Origin: Maritalea porphyrae
GTDB taxonomy: Bacteria > Pseudomonadota > Alphaproteobacteria > Rhizobiales > Devosiaceae
Assembly (NCBI RefSeq): GCF_030159895.1
Contig: NZ_BSNI01000001.1
Location: 186,001 to 250,000, forward strand
DNA length: 64,000 nucleotides
Reading direction: 5' to 3'
The translations under genes were made by a program, and so were the position numbers. Below the pieces are notes generated by a model. It saw only the letters and a list, made by a program, of their open reading frames with translations. It made no database searches and had not been told where the DNA came from. The stretch's first letter is position 1. Every line of letters starts with the position of its first letter. Shown here one piece after another: positions 49,658 to 59,268 of the stretch.

Positions 49658-51382
49658 ATGAACAAGAACACAGAAGCGCTCGGCCCGATCAAAAATCTCG
49701 CCTACATCATAACCATTACTGGTTTGATTTTGGGCGGCTTTATTGCGCTGTTTTTTGCTTCACTTTCCGTATTCAAAGCAGTCGAACTAGAACGCGCAGA
49801 AGGCCGCGCCCAGCTATATCATTCCACACTAGTTAGCGCCCTTGAGCGGCTGGAGCATTTGCCCTTTATCGTTGCGCAAGACCCTGCGGTGGTGCGCGCC
49901 CTCGAGCAAAAAGATGTAGCGGGACTCAACCAACGGCTAGAAGATTTTGCAAATCGCTCAAAGGCCGAAGCCATCTATGTAATGGACGCCAACGGCTGGA
50001 CGATTGCCGCTTCCAACTATGCAAAAGAAATCAATTTCCTAGGCAAAAACTACGGTTTTCGCCCCTATTTCAAAGATGCAATGGCGGGCAAGCGCGGCGA
50101 ATTTTTCGCTATTGGAGCCACCACATTCACACCTGGATTCTTTATCGGCGATACGGTGCGCGACAGCACGGGCAAGCCGATTGGGGTCGTTGCGCTAAAA
50201 ATTGCCTTGAGTGAACTCACCGGCGCATGGGCAGCCTCGGGTGACGATATCTTGGTGACCAACAAGGATGGCATCGTGGTGTTCGCCACCTCTGACGAAT
50301 GGCGCTACCGCGCAACGACTGAGCTAAGCGAAAGCCAACGCATCCAAATCCAGAACATGCAGCAATTTGGCAAACAAGAGCTGCAACCGATCGACTGGCT
50401 GTTGGGGCAAGACAACGAGGTCCAACTAGATGGCACCAACTATCTTTATGCCAACAAACAACTGGAGCGACGCGGCTGGACCCTTTGGTACATCAACCCC
50501 GCCTCGAGCCTTTTTGAGCGGACATGGTTTGTCATCATCCTTGCCGCAATCGTCGTCGCAATCATGGGAATTGCCTTCGTCACCTTTCGATCAAACCAAC
50601 TCCAGCGCGCACTCAAAGCATCCCATGATGACCGGCTAAAACTGGTCGCTGAAATTGAAGAACGCAAGGCGACACAGCGAAGGTTGGAACAAACAAGAAG
50701 CGAGCTTGCGCGCACCAGCAAACTCGCAGCGCTTGGACAATTGGCTGCGTCAGTGACCCACGAATTGGGACAACCCATATCGGCAATGCGCAACTACCTT
50801 GCCGCCGAAGAAATATCTTCAGGACACAAGCCGGGCGGTCTGGTGGATCAATTGCGTGGTTTGGTTCAGCGCATGGAAAACATCACGAAAGAACTCAAAT
50901 TCTTCTCGGTTCGTGGTGACAACACCACAGAAGACATTGTCATTCGTGATCTTGTCGATGGGGCCATTGGCCTTGTGAAACACGATCTCGTTCAGCAAAA
51001 CATCAAAATCGACATTCACCTTGCCACCACATTGCCAACTATCAAAGGCAACAAACAGCGGCTTGAGCAAGTGCTCGTCAATTTGTTCCGCAACGCCATT
51101 TCAGCCATGCGCGAAAGTGATAAAAAACAACTCGAAATCACAGCGACCGCTGATCAGGAGCACCTCACAATTGCTGTACGAGACTGGGGCCACGGTCTTG
51201 CCGGTCAATCAATCGAACAGTTGCAAGAACCGTTTCACACCAATAAGCCATCTGGCGAAGGCATGGGGTTAGGATTGGCGATTTCTGCGGCCATCGTGCG
51301 CGAGCACCAAGGATTGCTAAGCGCAAGTGACTATGAAATAGGTGCACAATTCATCATTCAATTGCCTATTGGCGAGGAATAG
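49658..51382 (+). CDS. DctB-type sensor histidine kinase
   Basis: A 574-residue kinase with a first span near residues 13-36 and a periplasmic double-Cache-like sensor (about 40-290; N-Y-G-F-R-P-Y-F and Y-V-M-D-A-N-G motifs as in DctB). A second span lies near 293-315, then a coiled linker. The HisKA domain has phosphoacceptor V-T-H-E-L-G-Q-P-I and the ATPase domain has the N and G boxes. DctB senses C4-dicarboxylates with its TRAP or DctA partner. I use the ATG at 49658; a TTG at 49616 is possible. It is followed by its regulator four bases later and then the TRAP genes. Confidence 0.88.
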   Translation: MNKNTEALGPIKNLAYIITITGLILGGFIALFFASLSVFKAVELERAEGRAQLYHSTLVSALERLEHLPFIVAQDPAVVRALEQKDVAGLNQRLEDFANRSKAEAIYVMDANGWTIAASNYAKEINFLGKNYGFRPYFKDAMAGKRGEFFAIGATTFTPGFFIGDTVRDSTGKPIGVVALKIALSELTGAWAASGDDILVTNKDGIVVFATSDEWRYRATTELSESQRIQIQNMQQFGKQELQPIDWLLGQDNEVQLDGTNYLYANKQLERRGWTLWYINPASSLFERTWFVIILAAIVVAIMGIAFVTFRSNQLQRALKASHDDRLKLVAEIEERKATQRRLEQTRSELARTSKLAALGQLAASVTHELGQPISAMRNYLAAEEISSGHKPGGLVDQLRGLVQRMENITKELKFFSVRGDNTTEDIVIRDLVDGAIGLVKHDLVQQNIKIDIHLATTLPTIKGNKQRLEQVLVNLFRNAISAMRESDKKQLEITATADQEHLTIAVRDWGHGLAGQSIEQLQEPFHTNKPSGEGMGLGLAISAAIVREHQGLLSASDYEIGAQFIIQLPIGEE

Positions 51383-51385
51383 AAA

Positions 51386-52735
51386 TTGGCGGCTCAACTC
51401 AAAAACGCAAACTATCGCGCCATTATCATCGATGACGATAAGGAAATGCGCAATTCGCTGATCCACCTGATGGGTGCCGCCGGCTGGGAAGTCGAAGCCC
51501 TGGCCGAAGCAACTGGGATTGAGGACAAGGTCATCGCCTTTTTGCCCGATGTGATCCTGTCAGACGTGCGCATGCCAAAAAGCTCTGGGCTTGACCTGCT
51601 GAACGAAAAATCAGGTGTTGCGAAACTACCCATTGTATTGATCTCCGCTCATGGGGACATTCCAACCGCCGTGCAAGCCATGCGCGATGGCGCCTATAGT
51701 TTTTTGGAGAAGCCATTTGATCCGCAACGTCTCCTAACCATTTTGCGCAACGCAGCCGAAAAGCATCGTTTGTCGAAGTCAGCGGAAAGACTGCGCAAGC
51801 AGCTCGCCACGCTGTCTGGTCTTGATCGTGTTCTCCTCGGCAAATCTGAACTGTTGCAATCAGTGCGTGAAAATGTGCTTGATTTCAGCTCAGCCCACGC
51901 CGCCGCACTCATTTTGGGGGAAACAGGAACCGGCAAAGAGCTGGTCGCCCGTGCTATGCACAATTTGTCGGATCGCGCGAACGGCCCCTTTATCGCTGTT
52001 AACTGCGCCAACATCGCAGCCGACAGTTTTGAGCAATTTATCTTTGGAGAAACTGGCAAATCGCAAGGGCTGTTCCGCCAAGCGGAGGGTGGCACACTGT
52101 TTCTTGATGAGATCGCCACCTGTTCTTTGGACGTTCAAGCAAAATTGTTGCGCGCGATCGAACTGCGCGAAATTTTGCCACTTGGCGCTGATAAACCGAT
52201 CACCGTCGACGTGCGCATCGTCTCAGCCTCTAACGAGCCACTTGATCAAGCCATTGAAGAGGGCCGTTTCCGCTCAGATCTCTATTTCCGCTTGTCCAAT
52301 GTGGTGATTGATTTGCCCACGCTACGCTCACGGCGCGACGACATTCCACTGCTTTTTGAGCATTTCTTGCAAAATTACGCGGAGCTCTACGAAACACAAA
52401 TCCCTGAAGTTACCGCAGAAGACATGGCGACACTTATTGCGCATGACTGGCCGGGCAATGTACGTGAGCTACGCAATGTGGCCGAACGATTAATCCTTGC
52501 ATCGCGACGTGGCGCGAGCTCCATCAATGATGCGTTGCGGGTGCAAAACGATATGGGCGATGTGCCTGAAACTCTGCGAGAAGCCGTTGCAGCGTTCGAG
52601 CGTACACTAATCGCCAAAGCCATTCGCACCCACAAAGGCAAGATGGATGCGGTTGCAGAAGCGCTTGGCATCGGGCGACGGACTTTGAACGAAAAAATCG
52701 TCAAACTGAACCTGAACAAACAAGACCTGTTATAG
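51386..52735 (+). CDS. DctD-type response regulator lacking the GAFTGA loop
   Basis: A 449-residue NtrC-family regulator. It has an N-terminal receiver (about residues 8-125; phosphorylation Asp in I-L-S-D-V-R-M-P) and an AAA+ domain (about 150-380; Walker A GETGTGKE, Walker B FLDEI, R-fingers F-R-S-D-L-Y-F-R-L). The Fis-type HTH is at the C terminus. Between Walker A and Walker B, where sigma-54 activators have about 33 residues containing GAFTGA, this protein has only F-G-E-T-G-K-S-Q-G-L-F. The sigma-54 contact loop is therefore missing. It probably activates another polymerase form, or represses. The start codon is TTG. Confidence 0.88.
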   Translation: MAAQLKNANYRAIIIDDDKEMRNSLIHLMGAAGWEVEALAEATGIEDKVIAFLPDVILSDVRMPKSSGLDLLNEKSGVAKLPIVLISAHGDIPTAVQAMRDGAYSFLEKPFDPQRLLTILRNAAEKHRLSKSAERLRKQLATLSGLDRVLLGKSELLQSVRENVLDFSSAHAAALILGETGTGKELVARAMHNLSDRANGPFIAVNCANIAADSFEQFIFGETGKSQGLFRQAEGGTLFLDEIATCSLDVQAKLLRAIELREILPLGADKPITVDVRIVSASNEPLDQAIEEGRFRSDLYFRLSNVVIDLPTLRSRRDDIPLLFEHFLQNYAELYETQIPEVTAEDMATLIAHDWPGNVRELRNVAERLILASRRGASSINDALRVQNDMGDVPETLREAVAAFERTLIAKAIRTHKGKMDAVAEALGIGRRTLNEKIVKLNLNKQDLL

Positions 52736-52880
52736 GCAAGTTTTCGCCCTGCGGATTTCCGCAAGGTGGCAAGCATCTACCTACGCAGTTTTCTTCATAG
52801 GCAAATTCCGCTCAATTGCTACGATGCAATTCAACACGATCCATTTGGGTCGGGTTTGAAGTTTCTTTTGGGAGGACATT

Positions 52881-53882
52881 ATGAAAAATATCGCAAAGGT
52901 CGCAATCGCGACCACGCTTACCTTTGGTTTCGCTGCTGAAGCCATGGCCGTTGAATGGAACGTTTCGCTTTGGGGCAAACGCCGCGCGTTCACCGAGCAT
53001 GTTGAAAAACTCGCTGAATTGGTATCTGCGAAAACCAACGGCGAATTCACACTTAACTTGTCATATGGTGGCCTATCAAAGAACCGCGAGAACCTAGACG
53101 GCATCTCAATCGGCGCGTTTGAAATGGCACAATTCTGCGCTGGCTACCACGCGGACAAAAACCCATCGATCACCGTTTTGGAATTGCCATTCCTTGGCGT
53201 TAGCTCTTTGGAAGCTGAAATTGCAGCGTCAATGGCGGTTTACAGCCACCCAGCAACCCAAAAAGACTTGGGTCGTTGGAACGCTACATTGTTGATGCCT
53301 TCTCCGCTGCCACAATATAACTTTGTTGGCGTTGGCGATGCTCCACGCACAGTTGCCGACTTTGAAGGCATGACTGTTCGCGCAACAGGCGGCATTGGCC
53401 GTGCTATGGAATCTGTTAAAGCGGTTCCAAACTCAATGTCAGCTACCGAAGTGCGCCAAGCACTTGACTCAGGCGTTGTGAAAGCTGTCTCATTCGCACC
53501 GCACGCGCACATGTCATATGGCACAATCGAAAGCGGCAAGTGGTGGACGACTAACCTGAACCCAGGCACAGTGAACTGCCCAGTTGTTGCAAATACAGAT
53601 GCCCTAAACGGTCTTTCTGACGCGCACCGCGACGCTTTGCTTAGCTCAATTCCTGAAGCTTTGGCGCATTATGTGAACAACTATAATGGTGCAACAATGG
53701 AAGCTTGGGGCCCAGCGCTTGAAGAGCGTGGCATCGAAAAAGTGACCTACTCAGACGAAGAGCTTGCAGCATTCCGTTCAGCTGCTGGCGGCATCGCTCA
53801 AGCTTGGGTTGAAGACAACACAGCCAAAGGCCTACCAGCTCAAGAGTTGCTAGACCTCGTGCTCTCAACTCTTTCAAACTAA
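52881..53882 (+). CDS. TRAP substrate-binding protein (DctP type), second system
   Basis: A 333-residue receptor with signal peptide (cleavage after EAMAVE) and DctP features: G-M-T-V-R-A-T-G-G in the middle, S-M-S-A-T-E-V-R-Q-A-L-D-S-G-V, and W-W-T-T-N-L. GGGAGGA precedes the ATG. It is the first gene of the second TRAP operon and follows the two-component pair directly. A hairpin with a T-tract separates it from dctQ, allowing more receptor than permease. Codon use looks more biased than that of its neighbours, which fits high expression. Confidence 0.9.
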   Translation: MKNIAKVAIATTLTFGFAAEAMAVEWNVSLWGKRRAFTEHVEKLAELVSAKTNGEFTLNLSYGGLSKNRENLDGISIGAFEMAQFCAGYHADKNPSITVLELPFLGVSSLEAEIAASMAVYSHPATQKDLGRWNATLLMPSPLPQYNFVGVGDAPRTVADFEGMTVRATGGIGRAMESVKAVPNSMSATEVRQALDSGVVKAVSFAPHAHMSYGTIESGKWWTTNLNPGTVNCPVVANTDALNGLSDAHRDALLSSIPEALAHYVNNYNGATMEAWGPALEERGIEKVTYSDEELAAFRSAAGGIAQAWVEDNTAKGLPAQELLDLVLSTLSN

Positions 53883-53899
53883 GCCCGACAAATGACAAG

Positions 53900-53944
53900 T
53901 TCACCCGGCCGCGCCTTTGAAAAGCGTGACGCCGGGTGAATTTT
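53900..53944 (+). terminator. Attenuator hairpin between dctP and dctQ
   Basis: TTCACCCGGC and GCCGGGTGAA pair, with an inner CGCGC/GCGTG stem, followed by TTTT. It is a likely partial terminator. Confidence 0.7.
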
Positions 53945-53992
53945 ATCTAAACTAAGGTTTGAGCTTTGGCTTCAAACTTGGGGGGAGTTAAA

Positions 53993-54646
53993 ATGGCAGG
54001 TGCTTCATCTGTTCTTACCGATGACAGTTGGCTTTCAAAATTTGATCGCAAACTGTTCAAAATCGAAGGCCTTTTGGCATTCATTGGCGGCTTGGCCGTC
54101 TTTTCACTCATGTTAATGGCGGTTGTTTCTGTTGGCGGTCGCAATTTCATGAATCGACCATTGCCCGGTTATGTCGATTGGATCGAACAAGCCATGCCGC
54201 TCATCGCGTTTGTGGGCGTCGCCTACACCCAGCGCCTTGGTGGACACATCCGCATGGACATCTTGGTTGGTCGGCTAAAGGGCCGCCCGCTTTGGACCGC
54301 TGAGTTCATCTCGACATTCGTGATGCTCATTTTGATGCTGTTATTGATGTGGGGGTCGTGGGCTCACTTTGCCCGGTCGTTCGATTTCGCCGCCCCAATG
54401 TGGAGCCGAGACTCATCGATGGATATTGGCATTCCGCTCTGGCCCGCGAAGCTTTTAGCTCCGGTTGCGTTTTTCATTCTTTCAATCCGCCTGACCCTTC
54501 AGCTTTGGGGATATGGTCGTGCACTGCGCACTGGCACACTTGAGCCTGTCGCGGTACCCCTTATCGAAGATGCAGCAACCCAAGCTGCCCGCGAGGCCGA
54601 ACATGTTTCAGGTTTCGACGACGTTGATGAGGAGACAGTTAAATGA
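53993..54646 (+). CDS. TRAP small permease (DctQ type), second system
   Basis: A 217-residue protein with four spans and an extended soluble tail. DctQ patterns include N-F-M-N-R-P-L-P-G-Y-V-D-W-I-E and G-G-H-I-R-M-D, with the late W-P-A-K-L-L-A-P. The ATG at 53993 is chosen for the GGGGGGAG immediately upstream; a TTG earlier is an alternative. Its stop overlaps the dctM start by four bases. Confidence 0.9.
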   Translation: MAGASSVLTDDSWLSKFDRKLFKIEGLLAFIGGLAVFSLMLMAVVSVGGRNFMNRPLPGYVDWIEQAMPLIAFVGVAYTQRLGGHIRMDILVGRLKGRPLWTAEFISTFVMLILMLLLMWGSWAHFARSFDFAAPMWSRDSSMDIGIPLWPAKLLAPVAFFILSIRLTLQLWGYGRALRTGTLEPVAVPLIEDAATQAAREAEHVSGFDDVDEETVK

Positions 54647-56049
54647 CCTCAATTGATATTGGCCTCATCGTCACCGGCCTGCTGTTGATTATGGTATTGA
54701 TCGGCGTGCGTGTTGCATTCGCCGCTGCCCTTGCTGGCCTAACCGGACTCATTTGGATTTTCTGGTCCAAAAAGGGTTACGATCCAAACCAGTTTTTCTG
54801 GGCGCTCGAAGTCGCCGCCAAAACCGCAGGCCAAGTGCCACACTCCAAAGTGTCGTCGCAAGCGCTCTCGCTAATCCCAACCTTTATCCTTATTGGCTAT
54901 CTCGCCTATTATGCAGGCCTCACCAAAGCATTGTTTGAAGCAGCAAAACGATGGGTTGGCTGGTTGCCTGGCGGCATGGGCGTTGCAACCGTGTTTGCGA
55001 CAGCTGGCTTTGCCGCCGTGTCTGGTGCATCGGTCGCCACCTCTGCGGTGTTTGCGCGCATTGCCATCCCTGAAATGCTCAAAATCGGCTACGACAAGCG
55101 CTTTGCAGCAGGCGTTGTGGCAGCAGGCGGTACACTTGCGTCTCTTATCCCACCGTCAGCGATTTTGGTGATCTACGCCATCATTGTGGAACAAGATGTT
55201 GGCGCGTTGCTGCTTGCCGGTTTCTTGCCGGGCGCTGTATCAGCGCTCATTTATGGCGGGTTGGTTGTGTTGATGGCCACATTCAACAAAAAACTGGGGC
55301 CACCGGTAAAGGGCTATTCTTGGGGCGAGCGCTTCAAGTCGCTACCGCCGGCATTTCCGATCTTCTTTGTTGTGATCATCATCATTTGCTTCATCTACAA
55401 CCCGTTCGGCGGTGATGCATGGGGCACACCAACTGAAGGTGGCGCGATCGGTGCATTTGTCATCTTCGTGATGGCACTCATCCACGGCATGCGTTGGCCA
55501 CAATTCAAAGACGCACTGATGGAAACCGGCAAACTCGCTGTCATGATATTCACGATCATTTGGGGCGTGTTGATCTTTGTCCGTTTCCTTGGCTTTGCGG
55601 ATTTGCCCGGTGCTTTCTCGGACTGGATCGTAACGCTTGAGCAAAACCCAATGATCACGCTGATCATGATCCTTTTGGCCTATGCCATTTTGGGCATGTT
55701 CATGGATGCGATCGGCATGTTGCTCCTAACGCTTCCGGTGGTCTTCCCAGCCGTTATGGCGCTTAATGGCGGCATGGATGTCACCGCAGCTGATAGTGCC
55801 TTTGGCATGAGCGGCTGGGGTTGCGCGATCTGGTTTGGGATCATTGTGGTGAAAATGGCAGAGCTTTGCCTGATCACTCCACCCATTGGCCTCAACTGCT
55901 TCGTGGTGGCGGGCGTGCGTTCGGACATCTCAGTTCAAGATGTCTTCCGCGGCGCATCACCATTCTTCGTAGCTGACGCGATCACCATTGCCGTGCTCAT
56001 TGCCTTCCCAGGCATCGTGCTATGGCTGCCTAGCTTGTTGCTTGGCTGA
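54643..56049 (+). CDS. TRAP large permease (DctM type), second system
   Basis: A 468-residue protein with about 12 spans and DctM signatures G-A-S-V-A-T-S-A-V-F-A-R-I-A-I-P-E-M-L, G-G-T-L-A-S-L-I-P-P-S and G-T-P-T-E-G-G-A. It differs from the usual form by an insertion near residues 40-70 before the second conserved block. It completes the tripartite transporter that the DctB/DctD-type pair upstream most likely controls. Confidence 0.92.
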   Translation: MTSIDIGLIVTGLLLIMVLIGVRVAFAAALAGLTGLIWIFWSKKGYDPNQFFWALEVAAKTAGQVPHSKVSSQALSLIPTFILIGYLAYYAGLTKALFEAAKRWVGWLPGGMGVATVFATAGFAAVSGASVATSAVFARIAIPEMLKIGYDKRFAAGVVAAGGTLASLIPPSAILVIYAIIVEQDVGALLLAGFLPGAVSALIYGGLVVLMATFNKKLGPPVKGYSWGERFKSLPPAFPIFFVVIIIICFIYNPFGGDAWGTPTEGGAIGAFVIFVMALIHGMRWPQFKDALMETGKLAVMIFTIIWGVLIFVRFLGFADLPGAFSDWIVTLEQNPMITLIMILLAYAILGMFMDAIGMLLLTLPVVFPAVMALNGGMDVTAADSAFGMSGWGCAIWFGIIVVKMAELCLITPPIGLNCFVVAGVRSDISVQDVFRGASPFFVADAITIAVLIAFPGIVLWLPSLLLG

Positions 56050-56062
56050 TTAACCGCATTCC

Positions 56063-56096
56063 ATCTGCCGGGGCTTTGACGTTCCGGCAGATCTTT
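56063..56096 (+). terminator. Terminator after dctM
   Basis: ATCTGCCGG and CCGGCAGAT form a nine-base stem followed by CTTTC, so the T-tract is weak. Confidence 0.65.
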
Positions 56097-56116
56097 CCCA
56101 AATCGTTCCTAGCGTC

Positions 56117-56857
56117 CTAATTCTCAATCAAAGCATAGAACTCGTGTAATAGATTTTTTTGGCTGTTAACATGACACTTGCTCAAAATATTGCGCACGTG
56201 CCACCGGACAGTCCCATAACTCCGACCACTCTTGGTCGCAATATCACGCAATGAATGCCCTGCCAAAAGCGCACCTAGAACCTCAATCTCAGCACTGGTC
56301 AGTCCATAACGCTCGCCAAAATCGGACAATCGAGATTCGTGATTGACCATTTTAAGCTCACTGTCGCGCACTAACGCCAATAGATAACGCATAAACAGGG
56401 CTAATCTCTGTTTCTCAACATCATCAAAATTTGGTTCGTCTTCGCTGCGCCAAACCGTCAGCGACAACACCGAACCATCAGGCATCAACGCTGGCGCAAT
56501 CATCAGATAGAACACACCATGCTTCTGCATAAAGGTATAGAAAGGTCCAAGTTCACGTACTTGCTCATCTGAAAAATATTCCGTGCGCCGATGTGGCTCG
56601 AGCGGCGTTAAATCACCCTCCTGCATTGGACGCATTTGATAAAACCGGTTTTCAAAGAAGTCCTGCATACAATCAGGATTTGAAGTTGCTAAAACTGAAT
56701 CGTGGGCTGTGACTGCAACTGCGTCTTCGTCTGAGGTGCGGTACAACGCAAACTCACAATCAAAGATACGACCAAACTCCACTGAGAAGCTCGACCAATC
56801 GCGATCCTTTTCAAGATACCGAGACGCGCAATCATAGAGCTTTTCGAGTGTATTCAT
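56117..56857 (-). CDS. LuxR-type transcriptional regulator (solo)
   Basis: A 246-residue protein whose C-terminal 65 residues form a LuxR/NarL-type HTH (Y-G-L-T-S-A-E-I-E-V-L-G-A-L-L-A-G-H-S-L-R-D-I-A). The N-terminal region looks like a GAF or PAS-type sensor and does not show the usual autoinducer-binding Trp/Tyr/Asp set clearly. No LuxI is nearby. It is divergent from the autotransporter gene, which it may control. Confidence 0.75.
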   Translation of the reverse strand: MNTLEKLYDCASRYLEKDRDWSSFSVEFGRIFDCEFALYRTSDEDAVAVTAHDSVLATSNPDCMQDFFENRFYQMRPMQEGDLTPLEPHRRTEYFSDEQVRELGPFYTFMQKHGVFYLMIAPALMPDGSVLSLTVWRSEDEPNFDDVEKQRLALFMRYLLALVRDSELKMVNHESRLSDFGERYGLTSAEIEVLGALLAGHSLRDIATKSGRSYGTVRWHVRNILSKCHVNSQKNLLHEFYALIEN

Positions 56858-56988
56858 TTAGTGTCCCTCAGGTACGCAACAATACTTGGAAAATTGCCCA
56901 CATGAAAATCTATTTCGCCTCTCATTTGGCAGGCGTCAAGAAACAACAATCTGTTTATCGATTGTTTAGCTTAGTTTGTGGGGTTCAA

Positions 56989-59187
56989 ATGCCATACTTC
57001 AATCAGATATCTTGTTCAAAACACGGCTCAACCGACACGATCAAAATGTTGTCCGGCGCCGTTTCAATCATCGCGATAATTGCATCTACCGGGCCAATAT
57101 TTGCCCAAAGCTTTACCGTAACAAACGGAGAAGTCTTAGGTTCCGGTAAGTCGATGTTAAATCCTGGCGACAAAGGCGTCGTCGAACAAGGCGGCGTAAT
57201 ATTTGTGCCAGCGGCAGCCGCAGTTGGCGTCGTTGCGACAGGCGCAGACGCAGTAGTTGAAAACCATGGCACAATTACTATGAGCGGTTTTGCCGCAACC
57301 GGCATTGCAACATTTGGGACCAATAGCCAAGTGATCAACACTGGCACAGTCACGACCTTCCTGCCTTCATCAACAAGCATCCTGGCTACTGGGACTGGCT
57401 CCACTGTCACGAACAGCGGCGAATTAGTGACCAAAGGTGACGACTCACATGGTATCCAAGCACAAACTGGAACAAATATTCAGATCACAAACTCTGGCAC
57501 AATTGACACGACTGGGTCTGCAAGCAATGGCGTCAACTCTACGGGCGTCAATGCACTAATTACCAACGCTGGTAGTGGCATAATCAAAACGACCAACACC
57601 TCTGCGACAGCAATATTATCGACAGGCGACGGATCGACGGCGGTAAATAACGGCACAATAAGCACAACAGGAAATGCTGCATTGGGCATCCAATTGATCG
57701 GTTCAGGCGGTGTTACAGCAACGAACAACGGCAGCATTACGACCAGTGGTGACTTTGCTCCAGGCATTTCTGTCAGCGGCACCAACTCACAAGCAATTGT
57801 AAATGGAGTGGTCTCAACCAGCGGCGACAGCTCTTATGGTGTAAATGCATTTGGTCTTGGAACCTCGGTAACTCACAATGGCACAATCAACACCAGCGGT
57901 CCCAATGCATCAGGCATCCTGGTGGATGGCTTGGATTCAAAAGCCATAATTTCAGGGCGTGTGTTTTCAGCTTTAGGCAACGCCATCGAATTCGCTAGTG
58001 TCGCCGACAACGAACTTCGCCTGTTGCCCGGCACAGTGTTGCAAGGCGGATTGGTATTTGGCGGAGGCACAGACACGCTAAATGTAGCTAACGGTCTTTC
58101 GCTCCACTACACTTTTGACAAAGCGCCCGACATTTTGAACACAAATGGCGCACCTTCATTGGTCCAAGGCAATGTTGTGGATGTAATTGATACCACCAGC
58201 TTCGCCCATATCGATAATTCACTCGATGCCCTGCTTGCTGGCACGTTCAACATGCTTGCCAAGCCCAAAACATCGAACGCCAACGCCGAGGAAAATCCAA
58301 ACGCTTTAGGCTATGCTCAATCACCGACCAACAAATGGCCAGAAGGAGCAGACTGGCAAGCCGAAGATCATAGCAGAGTATGGGCCAATGGTTTCGCAGG
58401 CCTGCAATCCAACAACGCTTCAGGTTCCGCAACCCAAGCAAATACTGTATTCGGCGGTGGCGTAATCGGTGTCGAATCCATGCTCGATCCAGAATTTACG
58501 GCTGGTGCATTCGTTGGGTTTGGTGCGGCACAACTCAGCACCCCAGGCAACACCCAAACCGTCGATGCAAAAGGGCAATATGCTGGTCTTTACGGACAAA
58601 TTGGCGGCCATATTGACCTAGCCATAACTGGTGGTGTTTTGCAGCATACAAGCAGCCGGCAAATCCTAAACAACTTGGCCGCAACTGGAATAGAAACAGT
58701 CACCGCTGACTTTAACGGGTATTTTGTTGCACCCGAAGTGACATTCAATCTGCTGGAAACTGATTTTGGCGGCAAACCAACCCGTACCAGCTTACGTGGT
58801 CGTTACACATTCCAACATATTGACGGCTATACAGAAAACGGTGCCGATTCAATATTAACAGTTGGCGCTCGCGACGTTCATGCACTCGACACCCGTCTAA
58901 AAGTCGAAGCCGACTTGGTAAACGACAACGAAACACTGGTAACCGCTCGCGCAGGTGTCGATGGCCAGTTCAATTGGGGTGCAAATTCTGTAACCGCCAA
59001 CTTGCTTGGAACAAACTTAACCTTTGATCCCGGCGGCGCGCCCATCTCCGGTTCGGCTTTTGTTGGTCTGACAGCCAACAAACAACTAAATGAAAACACC
59101 AATCTGTACTTTGACACTGAGCTAACCAGTGGCACGGCCCATGGATTTGGCATAACAGCGCAAGCGGGATTCAAGTCTTCCTTTTAG
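56989..59187 (+). CDS. Autotransporter with repetitive passenger
   Basis: A 732-residue type V secreted protein. An extended signal peptide (hydrophobic core MLSGAVSIIAIIASTG, cleavage near IFAQS) precedes a passenger (about residues 45-430) of imperfect repeats, each of about 25-30 residues and built on N-x-G-T-I or N-N-G-S-I beta-helix rungs. The C-terminal autotransporter beta-barrel (about 470-732) ends in the expected aromatic residue (GFKSSF). The passenger should fold as a surface beta-helix. The start at 56989 has GGGG upstream; earlier in-frame ATGs are possible. A strong hairpin follows. Confidence 0.85.
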   Translation: MPYFNQISCSKHGSTDTIKMLSGAVSIIAIIASTGPIFAQSFTVTNGEVLGSGKSMLNPGDKGVVEQGGVIFVPAAAAVGVVATGADAVVENHGTITMSGFAATGIATFGTNSQVINTGTVTTFLPSSTSILATGTGSTVTNSGELVTKGDDSHGIQAQTGTNIQITNSGTIDTTGSASNGVNSTGVNALITNAGSGIIKTTNTSATAILSTGDGSTAVNNGTISTTGNAALGIQLIGSGGVTATNNGSITTSGDFAPGISVSGTNSQAIVNGVVSTSGDSSYGVNAFGLGTSVTHNGTINTSGPNASGILVDGLDSKAIISGRVFSALGNAIEFASVADNELRLLPGTVLQGGLVFGGGTDTLNVANGLSLHYTFDKAPDILNTNGAPSLVQGNVVDVIDTTSFAHIDNSLDALLAGTFNMLAKPKTSNANAEENPNALGYAQSPTNKWPEGADWQAEDHSRVWANGFAGLQSNNASGSATQANTVFGGGVIGVESMLDPEFTAGAFVGFGAAQLSTPGNTQTVDAKGQYAGLYGQIGGHIDLAITGGVLQHTSSRQILNNLAATGIETVTADFNGYFVAPEVTFNLLETDFGGKPTRTSLRGRYTFQHIDGYTENGADSILTVGARDVHALDTRLKVEADLVNDNETLVTARAGVDGQFNWGANSVTANLLGTNLTFDPGGAPISGSAFVGLTANKQLNENTNLYFDTELTSGTAHGFGITAQAGFKSSF

Positions 59188-59215
59188 GTAAAACTTCAAC
59201 TGATAATTTGGTTTA

Positions 59216-59242
59216 GGGCGGAGGCTGGCAAAGCCTCCGCCC
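59216..59242. terminator. Strong hairpin after the autotransporter
   Basis: GGGCGGAGGC pairs perfectly with GCCTCCGCCC around a seven-base loop. Only a short T-stretch follows; it lies between convergent genes. Confidence 0.75.
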
Positions 59243-59268
59243 TCATATTTGGGGTTAGGTTGTTTTGA

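Noticed and set aside
52736-52880. Sigma-54 promoter before dctP
   Set aside because: A TGGCA is present, but no TGC box at the right spacing. Absence is in line with the missing GAFTGA loop.
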